Shown here piece by piece: positions 44,332 to 52,891 of a stretch of DNA of 64,000 nt. Each line of letters opens with the position of its first letter. The stretch's first letter is position 1. This DNA comes from Rhodobacterales bacterium LSUCC0031 (lineage in GTDB: Bacteria; Pseudomonadota; Alphaproteobacteria; Rhodobacterales; Rhodobacteraceae). The notes under the pieces are model-generated. The model searched no databases and had not been told where the DNA came from. It worked only from the letters and a program-made list of their open reading frames with translations. The position numbers were made by a program, and so were the translations under genes. The stretch lies in contig WVSP01000001.1 of assembly GCA_015689735.1 (NCBI GenBank), forward strand, positions 546,001 to 610,000, given 5' to 3'.

Positions 44332-45222
44332 ATGTTGAAGAACGATCAAGCGAAAATCACCGATCAGATCGCACTGATAGCAACCTTTAGTGCTTTACTC
44401 ACATTGACCACAGCTAGTGTAGCCGTTGCCGACACATCTTGCTCATCAAACTCTTGGTTCAATACACACACGGCTGGAAATGCAGCCAACGGGAACGCAG
44501 GGTACTGCTTTTTTACGCCACAAGCCATGAACATAAGGCTGTATGAGTTCGGCTTGTGTACTTCTGCGGCAAGCCCAAGTACTCGCGCGCAATGTACAAC
44601 TCTCTTTTCCAACCCATCGGGTACAGCGTTGGAACTAAGCGCAGGGATTAGCCTTCCACTTGCGGCGGGCGTTTCGATTTCTGAAGGCACTTACACGCAT
44701 GCGTTCGTGGTTCTCAGCAATGTGACCTCGCTGGAGACGGTCATTGAGTTTTCCAATGCCCGCACCGATGATCGTGGTTCAACCGGGAACTATTGCTATA
44801 CAGATGGGCGCAGTATTAACACTTCAGACTCAATTATCTCATGCGGAAACGATCCTGCAGCAGTGACCGCTTCAACGGAAGTAATTGGATTGGGTGGGGG
44901 GGGCTATTCAAATACCTTGCTTAATTACACAGTGAATATGCGGGGCGAGTCTGTTGTCACTGATCTCTATGCCATTACGAGCGCTGGAACATTGTCTTCG
45001 AACGCAGGCGATGATTTTGCTCTGTTTGGAAGTCAAATTCTTAACTCACCAATTTCAATCACACCAAACACCTCAAATATTGATATAGGTTTTTCAATAA
45101 CTGATGGCGTGACACTTGGATTTGTGAATGGTGGTCCTCCGTTCAATGCGCCAGCTCAAAGTACAGATGCACCAGTCGATGCAGTATTCGAGGGCCTTAA
45201 GTTTTTAATTTCTGCACAGTGA
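44332..45222 (+). CDS. Secreted protein of unknown function, partner of the beta-barrel gene
   Basis: A 296-residue exported protein: N-terminal signal segment (DQIALIATFSALLTLTTASVAVA, cleavage near residue 33), then a Ser/Thr/Asn/Gly-rich, mostly beta-type sequence with three or four pairs of cysteines in the first 150 residues (SCSSNSW, GYCFF, GLCTS, AQCTTLF, NYCYTD, IISCG). No family recognised. It starts one base after the inverse-autotransporter barrel stop, so it may be the passenger or cargo of that barrel. A GTG 12 bp upstream would overlap the previous gene. Low GC indicates foreign origin. Confidence 0.65.
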   Translation: MLKNDQAKITDQIALIATFSALLTLTTASVAVADTSCSSNSWFNTHTAGNAANGNAGYCFFTPQAMNIRLYEFGLCTSAASPSTRAQCTTLFSNPSGTALELSAGISLPLAAGVSISEGTYTHAFVVLSNVTSLETVIEFSNARTDDRGSTGNYCYTDGRSINTSDSIISCGNDPAAVTASTEVIGLGGGGYSNTLLNYTVNMRGESVVTDLYAITSAGTLSSNAGDDFALFGSQILNSPISITPNTSNIDIGFSITDGVTLGFVNGGPPFNAPAQSTDAPVDAVFEGLKFLISAQ

Positions 45223-45341
45223 TTTTTGACAGCTCAAAAAATTTAGCACCTCCACAAAAATTAATTTATTTCTTGACTATTCGAAAGACCGTATACAACA
45301 TTGCGGTACGGGCCTCCGGTTGTAGAGTCGGGGGTTAATCA

Positions 45342-45359
45342 ACCAGCGCTAGCGCTGGT
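45342..45359. repeat. 18-bp perfect palindrome ahead of a small gene
   Basis: ACCAGCGCTAGCGCTGGT is its own reverse complement. It lies 117 bp upstream of the 67-residue gene at 45476, inside a 253-bp gap that also has a TTGACT -35-like hexamer at 45273-45278. It could be an operator or a hairpin in the leader. Nothing else recognisable is present in the gap. Confidence 0.55.
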
Positions 45360-45475
45360 CCTTAGGGCGGACTTAGCCACCCGCCTGCTGGTCGCGGTAA
45401 GGCTCGGCATGGCACTCTGATAGAAATCAATTGGCTTCGCTCTGCGTTCCCATTGGTCAATAGAGGAGATGCTCA

Positions 45476-45679
45476 ATGACCACTTCTACAAGCAGCCTTC
45501 GTAAAAAGGCACGCAATTTGGAACTGAAGCTTTCTGTACGGAACGGTATGTTCCAAGTGTTCGAATACTGGCCAGAGCATAATTTCTGGCAGCCAGTTGA
45601 AGAATGCTGGGGGCAAATGCCGTACAGTCTGTTCCCTGAGGATGTTGAAGACATCTTGAGGGACAGGCTTCAGGCCTAA
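45476..45679 (+). CDS. Small hypothetical protein of the island (67 aa)
   Basis: A 67-residue soluble protein with a basic N-terminal third (SLRKKARNLELKLSVRNGMF) and an aromatic, acidic C-terminal part (EYWPEHNFWQPVEECWG, LFPEDVEDILRDRLQA). The ribosome binding site GAGGAG is seven bases before the ATG and a strong terminator follows directly, so it is a self-contained transcription unit. No family was recognised. Confidence 0.65.
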   Translation: MTTSTSSLRKKARNLELKLSVRNGMFQVFEYWPEHNFWQPVEECWGQMPYSLFPEDVEDILRDRLQA

Positions 45680-45687
45680 CAGCAAGG

Positions 45688-45723
45688 CCCTCTCAGCTGA
45701 AAAGCTGGGAGGGTTTATTTTTT
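45688..45723 (+). terminator. Rho-independent terminator after the 67-aa gene
   Basis: An 11-bp stem (CCCTCTCAGCT / AGCTGGGAGGG, one G-T pair) with a GAAA tetraloop is followed by TTTATTTTTT, nine bases after the stop codon. Confidence 0.92.
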
Positions 45724-45914
45724 CCAGTGCAGAAATATGGGTGCGATCTCCTCTTGACCACACCCGCGGCTGCCGCCATCCATGGATCATCATCAAGAGT
45801 TGAGCAGCTGCTCACGCCAACCTGCCCGACCGGCGAGGTGGTCTCCCGCGAGGGGATGGGGCCAAAAGGCAAACAAAGGTCGCATGTGACGTCAGCTCTT
45901 CAAAGGAGAGCGTC

Positions 45915-46388
45915 ATGGAACATCTTCACCCATCCATCGAGAAACTCATCGCCACAGCCCCTACAAGTGCCGTTGCAGCCGCTATCGGGCGCGATGCGTC
46001 CCTAACCTCACAACTCGATCCCTTCGCGGGCGTCCGGCTGTCTGTGAGCGTGCAAGGCCAGCCTCGGAGCCTGATCATCGGTCGATGGGATACCTGCGCA
46101 GAAGCTGTTCTGGACTTGCTGCATGCCAATCAGGCCAGCGCGTTTCTGCTCTTCAAGGGCGGCTCTCAGGGACGCGAGTACGCCTTCTTGGACCTGTGCC
46201 GCGAGAAGAGGTGGCATTTCGAGCGCGCGATGATCCTGCGCAGCGACAGCATGTTCCAACATGGGCAGGCCTTCATCATCCCATGGATCAGCCTGACAGA
46301 GGCCGACAGCATCGCATACCAGTTCAATATGGCAGCGTTCATTTACATGGAGCGAGGGCTGCCGGTGCGGCTGGCGGTCACCGGATGA
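45915..46388 (+). CDS. Hypothetical protein of the island (157 aa)
   Basis: A 157-residue soluble protein starting MEHLHPSIEKLIATAPTSA with central WDTCAEAVLDLLHANQASAFLLF and C-terminal ISLTEADSIAYQFNMAAFIY. An excellent ribosome binding site (AAAGGAG) precedes the ATG. GC content and codon use look chromosomal rather than island-like. No family recognised; there is no signal peptide or membrane segment. It is the last gene before attR. Confidence 0.6.
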   Translation: MEHLHPSIEKLIATAPTSAVAAAIGRDASLTSQLDPFAGVRLSVSVQGQPRSLIIGRWDTCAEAVLDLLHANQASAFLLFKGGSQGREYAFLDLCREKRWHFERAMILRSDSMFQHGQAFIIPWISLTEADSIAYQFNMAAFIYMERGLPVRLAVTG

Positions 46389-46613
46389 GCGAAATGCCAT
46401 GTAAGGTGAACCTGTGGAGGTTACGCCATTTCGCCCCTTCCCCCCCGGGTGGGGTCTGGAGGGGTGCCGTCAGAAAGAAAGAGAGGGGGTATCAGCTTGT
46501 CACACCGCTGGCACACACCGCTTGATTTTTGATAGAATGCAATCTAACTCCGACAGTGTGATCAACGTCGTGCTTTGAAATTGTTGAGTTTTTCTTGGAG
46601 TATGCTGATAAGG

Positions 46614-46673
46614 CTGTCTTCGGGAGGCAGGGGTCGGAGGTTCGAATCCTCTCACTCCGACCAGATTTTCCAA
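46614..46673. repeat. attR: right-end direct repeat of tRNA-Pro 3' half
   Basis: Sixty bases identical to 38117-38176 except T instead of C at 46634. It contains the anticodon stem, T arm, acceptor 3' strand and CCA of tRNA-Pro but not the 5' half, so it cannot make a tRNA. It marks the right end of the ~8.5-kb island; host sequence resumes at 46674. Confidence 0.9.
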
Positions 46674-46817
46674 ATCGCCGTGCCTGCGCAATTGTCCTTT
46701 TTCAAGGGCTGGTTGACGGGTCTCAATGCGCCGCACATCCGTTGCGATAGCGTGTTTGCGGTAGGGCATGGGCAGGATCGCTCGCCCGGCTAAAGGATGC
46801 GGCAGGGCAAGGGCGCG

Positions 46818-47288
46818 ATGAAGATTTCACAAGATACTTGGGTGATCCTGGCCGATGGCGCGAAATATCTCGCCATGCGCAATATCGGTGACGCCGCTTT
46901 CTTGCAACTTGAGGTGGTGGCACAAGAGACAAGCCACCAGCTACCTGCGCGCGATTTGGCCTCGGACCGTCCCGGACGGCGCAATGATGCAAGCCGCGCG
47001 ATGCCCGGCGGGGTCACGGCTTGGGGCAAAAGTGCCATGGAACAAACCGATTTGCACATGCGTGCCGAAATGGATTTCGCAGCGCATCTGGCACGGCGCT
47101 TGGCCGAGTGGGCAGATGCCCAGCGGTTCGCAAGGCTTGTCGTCATTGCCGCGCCGCGGATGTTGGGGCATTTGCGCGCCGCATGGGATGACCGGGTCGC
47201 CACACGGGTGATCACCGTGATCGACAAGGACCTGACAGGGCTTCCTGTTCCGCGCATCGAAGCCGTGATCATGGGGATCGAAGCCTAG
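46818..47288 (+). CDS. Host attachment family protein
   Basis: A 156-residue cytoplasmic protein of the host attachment family (named after an Agrobacterium protein, role unclear). Family features are WVILADGAKYLAMRN at the start, a middle block ARDLASDRPGRRND and the C-terminal RLVVIAAPRMLGHLRAAW. The start at 46818 was chosen; an ATG seven codons upstream has a badly placed AAAGG. It overlaps the 3' end of the convergent P-type ATPase gene by 20 bp and is the first host gene after the island. Confidence 0.82.
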   Translation: MKISQDTWVILADGAKYLAMRNIGDAAFLQLEVVAQETSHQLPARDLASDRPGRRNDASRAMPGGVTAWGKSAMEQTDLHMRAEMDFAAHLARRLAEWADAQRFARLVVIAAPRMLGHLRAAWDDRVATRVITVIDKDLTGLPVPRIEAVIMGIEA

Positions 47289-49989
47289 CCTTTATGCGCG
47301 GCGGGCGCTGTGTCAAGGCGATCCAGATCTGCCCAAATCCCAACGGCACAAGGCTTGCCGCCGCCGCAAGCCCAAGCCCTGCCATACCGGGCCAAGCCAA
47401 GCGCAACACCTCGGCCAAGAGCGGCACCCAAAGGGCTGCGCCGATCAAGATCAGGCAGAGCAGGATGGCCCCCCAGACAAATGGGTTGGCAGTGACATCG
47501 TTGTGCAGCATCCCCGCCGCGGGGTTGCGCAGGTTGAACACATTCCACATCTGCGCGAGGGCCAAGGTTACAAAGGCGACCGTGATCGCGGCCGATGTGT
47601 CCATTGCCAGCCAAAACAGCGCCAAACCAAAGGCCCCAAGCGTTGCCAAGGTGATCGCGCCACCCAAGACGGCTAGCAATATCCAATGCCGCCGGGTCAC
47701 AATCGGCGCGCGCGGATCGCGGGGGGGGCGCGTCATGACATGTGCATCGCCACGCCCGAACCCCAACGCGAAAGCCGGGAAAATATCGGTCACCAGATTG
47801 AGATAGAGGATTTGGAGCGGCAAGAGCGGCGTCGGCAAGCCACTTGCCACAGCAAGACCCACCACCAGCACTTCGCTCACGTTGCACGACATGAGGTAGA
47901 TGACGAAATTGCGGATATTGCCAAAGATAACGCGACCTTGCCGCATCGCCACGATGATCGTCGCAAAGGCATCGTCGCGCAGCACCATATGCGCAGCCTC
48001 CTTGGCGACCTCGGTGCCACGTAGGCCCATGGCGATGCCAATATCGGCTTTTTTCAAGGCGGGCGCATCATTAACGCCATCGCCGGTCATCGCCACCACG
48101 TGGCCCGCCTGTTGATATAGGGTCACAAGCGTCATCTTCGTCTCCGGCGTGACACGCGCGAAAACATCAGCTGCGAGGATGTCTTGACGCTGATCCTCGC
48201 TGATCGTGTCGGCTGTCAGACCGGCAAGCGCCTTGCCCTCGATCACTTTCAGCGCACCATCGCCAAGACCTGCTGCTTCGGCAATGGCACGGGCAGTATC
48301 GGCATGATCGCCGGTCAGCATCACCACTCGCACACCGGCCGCGCGGCTATCGGCGATGGCCTTTGGCACATCGGCCCGGATCGGGTCACGCAGGCATACA
48401 AGCCCGATCAAGGTCAGATCAGCATAAGGATCGTCGCGCGCATTGCCGCCCTGTTTCTTGGCAAGCGCCAGGAGTCGTAACCCCGATTTTGCGGCATCGG
48501 CGCTTTTCTTGGCCCAATCCTTGCGCGCCATGGCTGTCAGGGGGGTGGCGGTTCCATCTTGCGCCATCACATCGCGACAGATGTCGAGCACACGCTCCGG
48601 CGCGCCCTTGACGGTGGTCAAAATCCCGGCGGCGTCGCGATGCATGGTTGCCATCATCTTTCGCGCGGGATCAAACCCAAGCGTTCCCTCCTCGGGAAGG
48701 TCGATTGCGATCAAGGCTTCGGGCAATCCTGCTTGCGCGATTGGCCGCAAAAGCGCCTGCTCCATCGGATCGCCAAGCCCCCCCTCGGTCGAGCCGTCGC
48801 CAAGATGGGCTGTGTTGCACAAGGCCCCGACCCGCAACGCCCATAAAAGCCGCGGATCATCGCTTGGTGCGACCGCGTGATCCCCATTGTGAAAGCGTAA
48901 GCCCCTCTCTTGTGGCAATAAATCGACCCGTTGATCTGCGAAAAGGTACGCCACCGCTGTCATGCGGTTCTCGGTCAGGGTGCCGGTCTTGTCGGTCAAG
49001 ATCACGGTTGTCGCCCCCAGTGTCTCGACCGAGGACAGCCGCGTGATCAGCGCATTATGCGCACTCATCCGCCACATCCCGCGCGCCAGGCTGAGTGTGG
49101 CCACCACCGGCAACCCTTCTGGCACGGCGGCGACGGCCAAGGCCACGCCGGTTTGGACCATCTCGGTCAATGCATGGCCACGCAAAAGACCCAGCCCGAT
49201 CGTCAGAAGGGCGAGGCCAAGGGTCAGCCACACCAGCCGATGGCCCAGACGGTCAAGCCGTTTTTCCAGTGGCGCAACTTCGCCCTTGGCGCTTTGAACC
49301 AATGCGCTGATCCGGCCAAGTGCTGTCTCCATCCCGGTTGTGACGACGAGTCCCCTGCCTGCACCTTGTGTGACGGCGGTGCCTTTGTAGGCCATGTTGG
49401 CATGGGCCGGGCTGGTCGGCTCATCCGCGCAGATCGCGACTGTCTTGCTGACCGGCACCGACTCGCCCGTCATGATGGCTTCGTCGATCTGAAGATTGGT
49501 CCCCTCCGTCAGCCGCAGATCGGCGGTCACAACATCGCCCGGTTCCAAGATCACCAGATCACCCGGCACAAGCTCGCGCGCGTTTATCATGCGCTCGGAC
49601 CCATCGCGGCGCACCCGACTGCGCACCTCCGCAATCCGCATTAGCGCCTCCATGGAGCGCGACCCCTTGAGTTCGGTGAAAAAGCCGATGGCGCTATTGA
49701 TGGCAAGCACGATCAGGATTGCTGCACCTTCGACGAGATCCCCGAGCAGGAAAGACAAGACCGCCGCTCCTGCCAAAAGCCAGACGATCACACTCTCGAT
49801 CTGGTGCAGCAAGATCGCCCAGACCCCCTTTGGCCGTTTGCGGCGCAGCATGTTAGGACCATAGCGGTGCTGGCGTGCGATGACGTCGTCATTGCTTAAC
49901 CCTTGCACCAGATCAGCATCCAGCGCGGCGGCCACGGCATCAGGTGCCATTGCATGAGCGGGGATGCCATGTGTTTGCGGGCTATTCAT
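47269..49989 (-). CDS. Calcium-type (P2A-like) cation-transporting P-type ATPase
   Basis: A 906-residue P2-type ATPase with an N-terminal cation-transporter domain (GLSNDDVIARQHRYGPNML), actuator TGESVPV (about residue 175), phosphorylation motif DKTGTLTENR (about 334), hinge TGDGVNDAPALKKADIG (about 640) and C-terminal helices. The NP-rich helix-6 sequence (LQILYLNLVTDIFPA) fits calcium or manganese transport rather than copper. A phasin-like gene is immediately upstream; family members often occur beside stress and anaerobic genes in alphaproteobacteria. Confidence 0.9.
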   Translation of the reverse strand: MNSPQTHGIPAHAMAPDAVAAALDADLVQGLSNDDVIARQHRYGPNMLRRKRPKGVWAILLHQIESVIVWLLAGAAVLSFLLGDLVEGAAILIVLAINSAIGFFTELKGSRSMEALMRIAEVRSRVRRDGSERMINARELVPGDLVILEPGDVVTADLRLTEGTNLQIDEAIMTGESVPVSKTVAICADEPTSPAHANMAYKGTAVTQGAGRGLVVTTGMETALGRISALVQSAKGEVAPLEKRLDRLGHRLVWLTLGLALLTIGLGLLRGHALTEMVQTGVALAVAAVPEGLPVVATLSLARGMWRMSAHNALITRLSSVETLGATTVILTDKTGTLTENRMTAVAYLFADQRVDLLPQERGLRFHNGDHAVAPSDDPRLLWALRVGALCNTAHLGDGSTEGGLGDPMEQALLRPIAQAGLPEALIAIDLPEEGTLGFDPARKMMATMHRDAAGILTTVKGAPERVLDICRDVMAQDGTATPLTAMARKDWAKKSADAAKSGLRLLALAKKQGGNARDDPYADLTLIGLVCLRDPIRADVPKAIADSRAAGVRVVMLTGDHADTARAIAEAAGLGDGALKVIEGKALAGLTADTISEDQRQDILAADVFARVTPETKMTLVTLYQQAGHVVAMTGDGVNDAPALKKADIGIAMGLRGTEVAKEAAHMVLRDDAFATIIVAMRQGRVIFGNIRNFVIYLMSCNVSEVLVVGLAVASGLPTPLLPLQILYLNLVTDIFPAFALGFGRGDAHVMTRPPRDPRAPIVTRRHWILLAVLGGAITLATLGAFGLALFWLAMDTSAAITVAFVTLALAQMWNVFNLRNPAAGMLHNDVTANPFVWGAILLCLILIGAALWVPLLAEVLRLAWPGMAGLGLAAAASLVPLGFGQIWIALTQRPPRIKARLRSP

Positions 49990-49998
49990 CGGCGGGAT

Positions 49999-50433
49999 CT
50001 AAACCGGTGTTGCATGCCGCGTGCTGGTCATGGCTTTCGTGCGCTTTTCGGTTTCTTGCAAGATATCTTCGGCCGCTTCGCTTTCGGCGGTTGCGATCCG
50101 CCCTGCGCAATGGGCGCAAAGGCTCATCCAGTGTTCCAGATCCTCGGCCATGCGTTCGAAAGAATGACGCTGCCACTCCGACATTGCCTGCAACGCGGTG
50201 GCGGGTTCGGGGGTCTTGCCATTCATCTCGCGTACAATCTGCAACGCCGAGCGTATGGCCTCGTGGCGGCGCGTGAACCACGCCCGGCTAAAGGCCTCGG
50301 CCTCATCGAGGACGCCAGCCTGCGCGCGCCAGAATTGTTCGCATTGCGGCGCCCATGTGGGGTTGAATGCCATCATCCCTTGCATCTGTTTCATCATGTC
50401 AGTGACGCGCGGGGTCAGGTCTTTCTTGGGCAT
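49999..50433 (-). CDS. Phasin-like protein
   Basis: A 144-residue helical, soluble protein with MMKQMQGMMAFNPTWAP, a central REMNGKTPEPATALQAM, WQRHSFERMAEDLEHWMSL and an Ala/Glu-rich end, similar to small phasins that coat polyhydroxyalkanoate granules. The ATG at 50433 was preferred; a GTG 54 bp upstream would add 18 residues. It ends 9 bp before the calcium-type ATPase gene. Family assignment is by overall pattern and so only moderate. Confidence 0.6.
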   Translation of the reverse strand: MPKKDLTPRVTDMMKQMQGMMAFNPTWAPQCEQFWRAQAGVLDEAEAFSRAWFTRRHEAIRSALQIVREMNGKTPEPATALQAMSEWQRHSFERMAEDLEHWMSLCAHCAGRIATAESEAAEDILQETEKRTKAMTSTRHATPV

Positions 50434-50653
50434 GGCGCTTGCTTTCTTGTTAAACTGGGTAGCGCCTTTCTGGGACGGTTTCGTCACAGACGCGTTAACT
50501 TGGGTTATTGGTCGCGGTTTATGGGCGAGAACCGGCCAGAGGTTCGGGTGCAGATCGCCCGCCCTGTTTGCGTGTCGTCAATGCATGGGCGCGCGCGCTG
50601 CCATTTTTTCAAAGCGAGGATGTTACCGAAAATCGGATAGGGGTGATCACGCG

Positions 50654-51400
50654 ATGGAACATGCGCCTTGGTCGCAAAAGGGGCATCCGTTTGCCGCCTA
50701 CTGGAATTTAGGCTGTGCCGAGGCAAATGCCGCCTTTGCCCATCTGATCAAGCAATTGCTACGCGAGACGCGGGGGCGCTGTGTACTTCAACTGGCAGGC
50801 GATCCATCGGCCTATGTCTTTTTGCCGGTCGAAGGATGGTTAATGACCGCCAAGGTCGATCCTGATGGTGCGCGTCAGATCGTGGATTTCGCCTTGCCAG
50901 GCGATGTGCTTGATCCTGCCTCGGCCAGCATGGCCTATGCGGCGGCCGATGTCGTGACGCTTGGGCGTGGCCGATTGGCGATGATCCCGCGCGAAGGATG
51001 GCAGCGCTACTTGGTCGCGCATCCATCGGCAGCAGGGCTCTTTGCCCGCCAGAGCGCTGCGCGATATGCGCGGATGGCCGAGCGTATGCTGCGCTTGGGC
51101 AAAAGCAGCGGCGAGACCCGGATCGCTTATGCGATTTGCGAGCTTTTCCTGCGCGCCAACCCTTTCGGCCTTGTCACGCATACTCCGTTTCATTTGCCCG
51201 TGACCCAACAGGTGTTGGGCGAATTCGTCGGCTTGTCCTCGGTGCATGTCAATCGCACCATTCGCGCCATGGCGCGCGCGGGGGTGCTGACTTATCGTGG
51301 GCAACTCGATGTAGTTATCCATGATCTGCCGACACTCGCCGCCATGGCCCAGATCGATCCAACTGAATTGCAGGCGACCATCATCCCTTCGCCCGGCTGA
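50654..51400 (+). CDS. Crp/Fnr family transcriptional regulator
   Basis: A 248-residue regulator with a cyclic-nucleotide-binding-like sensor domain (about 20-130) and a C-terminal winged helix (TQQVLGEFVGLSSVHVNRTI, about 190-210). Only one or two cysteines are near the N-terminus, so it lacks the FnrL-type iron-sulphur cluster and must sense something else, for example nitric oxide or a haem ligand as in Dnr/NnrR-like members. It is divergent from the phasin/ATPase genes and may control them. Confidence 0.85.
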   Translation: MEHAPWSQKGHPFAAYWNLGCAEANAAFAHLIKQLLRETRGRCVLQLAGDPSAYVFLPVEGWLMTAKVDPDGARQIVDFALPGDVLDPASASMAYAAADVVTLGRGRLAMIPREGWQRYLVAHPSAAGLFARQSAARYARMAERMLRLGKSSGETRIAYAICELFLRANPFGLVTHTPFHLPVTQQVLGEFVGLSSVHVNRTIRAMARAGVLTYRGQLDVVIHDLPTLAAMAQIDPTELQATIIPSPG

Positions 51401-51451
51401 CGGCTTGGCGCGACAAGCGCCAGAGCACGCCCCAAGGCATCGCTACACAGC

Positions 51452-52147
51452 CTAGATCGCGACTTGGGCAAAGATATCTTGCCGGGTCACATCGGCGGCC
51501 TTTGCCGATAGCACCACCCGCCCGCGGTTCAGCACGCAAAAGCGGTCGGCCAGCCCATAGGCAAAGTCGAAATACTGCTCGACCAGCACAATCGCAATCT
51601 CGCCCTCTTCGCGGAGAAGTTCGATCACCTTGCCGATCTGCTTGATGATGTTGGGCTGGATGCCTTCGGTCGGTTCATCGAGCAAGAGCACGCGCGGCTT
51701 GGCGATCAGCGCGCGCGCGATGGCAAGCTGTTGTTGCTGGCCGCCCGACAGATCGCCGCCTCGGCGGTTCTCCATCTGCTTGAGGACGGGGAACAGTTCG
51801 TAGATTCGTTCGGGAATGCGCCGTTCGCCGCGCGGAAGGCAGGCAAAGCCCGTTTCCAGATTCTCGGTCACCGTCAGAAGCGGAAAGATCTCCCGCCCCT
51901 GCGGCACATAGGCGATGCCTGCGCGCGCGGCCTGCACCGCTGTCGCTTGGCCCATGGGCCTGCCATCCATCGCGATGGTACCGCCCGAATGAGGGTGACG
52001 CCCCGCGATGGCGCGCAACAGGCTGGTCTTGCCCACGCCATTCGTGCCCATCACGGCTGTCACCGATCCGGGCCGCGCCGTCAACGACACCCCGTGCAGG
52101 ATCTGCGAGCCGCTGTAATGCAGCGAAAGGTCGGTCACATCGAGCAT
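51452..52147 (-). CDS. urtE: Urea ABC transporter ATP-binding protein UrtE
   Basis: A 231-residue LivF-type ATPase: Walker A GTNGVGKTSLL (about 33-43), signature DLSGGQQQQLAIARAL (about 134-149), Walker B VLLLDEPTEGIQPNI. The GIQPNIIKQIG tract is typical of UrtE, and it is the last gene of urtABCDE. Together with UrtD it powers urea import from the periplasm. Confidence 0.95.
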   Translation of the reverse strand: MLDVTDLSLHYSGSQILHGVSLTARPGSVTAVMGTNGVGKTSLLRAIAGRHPHSGGTIAMDGRPMGQATAVQAARAGIAYVPQGREIFPLLTVTENLETGFACLPRGERRIPERIYELFPVLKQMENRRGGDLSGGQQQQLAIARALIAKPRVLLLDEPTEGIQPNIIKQIGKVIELLREEGEIAIVLVEQYFDFAYGLADRFCVLNRGRVVLSAKAADVTRQDIFAQVAI

Positions 52148-52150
52148 GCT

Positions 52151-52891
52151 TTAACGCCCCAGATAGACATCGATCACCTGTTGGTTCTTGGTGACATGAT
52201 CAAGCGAGCCTTCGGCCAGGACCGACCCCTCGTGCAGCACGGTCACCCGGCAATCGAGGCGGCGGATGAAGTCCATGTCATGTTCGATCACCATCACCGC
52301 CCGCGTCTGCGCCGCGCGCTTGAGCAGGTCGGTGGTATGTTCCCGCTCGGATGGCGTCATCCCGGCGGCGGGTTCATCGACAAGCAACAGCCGCGGATCT
52401 TGTGCAAGAAGCATCCCGATCTCGAGCCATTGCTTTTGCCCGTGGCTCAGATCGCCCGCCCGGTCGTCGAGGCGTTCGGTCAGGCCGATCTCTTCGGCCA
52501 GTTCGGCGATGCGCTGGTGATCCTGCACGGTCGCCCGCCAGATTAGCACGGCGAAGGGGCCGCGCTTGTTGCGCACCGCCATCGACAGGTTGGCGCGCAC
52601 GCTTTGATCCTCGAAGACGGTGGGTTTTTGGAATTTCCGCCCGATCCCCTCGCGCGCGATCTGGCTTTCGGACAGGCGCAACAGGTCGATCTGCCGCTCG
52701 CCCCACAAGACCTCGCCGCTGTCGGGGCGCGTCTTGCCGGTGACGATATCCATGAAGGTGGTCTTGCCCGCACCATTCGGGCCGATCACCGCACGCAGTT
52801 CCGGCTCGCCGATCGAGAGCGACAAGTTGTTGATCGCGCGAAACCCGTCGAAGCTGACCGAGACATCGCGCACTTCGAGTAAGGTCATCAT
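52151..52891 (-). CDS. urtD: Urea ABC transporter ATP-binding protein UrtD
   Basis: A 246-residue LivG-type ATPase with Walker A GPNGAGKTTFMD, QIAREGIGRKFQKPTVFE and signature LSHGQKQWLEIGMLLAQDP, the last being characteristic of UrtD. The start ATG (MMTLLEVRDV) overlaps the urtC stop (ATGA); urtE follows after 3 bp. Confidence 0.95.
   Translation of the reverse strand: MMTLLEVRDVSVSFDGFRAINNLSLSIGEPELRAVIGPNGAGKTTFMDIVTGKTRPDSGEVLWGERQIDLLRLSESQIAREGIGRKFQKPTVFEDQSVRANLSMAVRNKRGPFAVLIWRATVQDHQRIAELAEEIGLTERLDDRAGDLSHGQKQWLEIGMLLAQDPRLLLVDEPAAGMTPSEREHTTDLLKRAAQTRAVMVIEHDMDFIRRLDCRVTVLHEGSVLAEGSLDHVTKNQQVIDVYLGR

Noticed and set aside
45727-46005. Plus-strand frame starting MQKYGCDLLL
   Set aside because: It overlaps the better supported gene at 45915 in another frame and lacks a ribosome binding site.
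46614-46673. Second tRNA-Pro gene
   Set aside because: Only the 3' half is present; no D arm or 5' acceptor strand precedes it. It is the att repeat.
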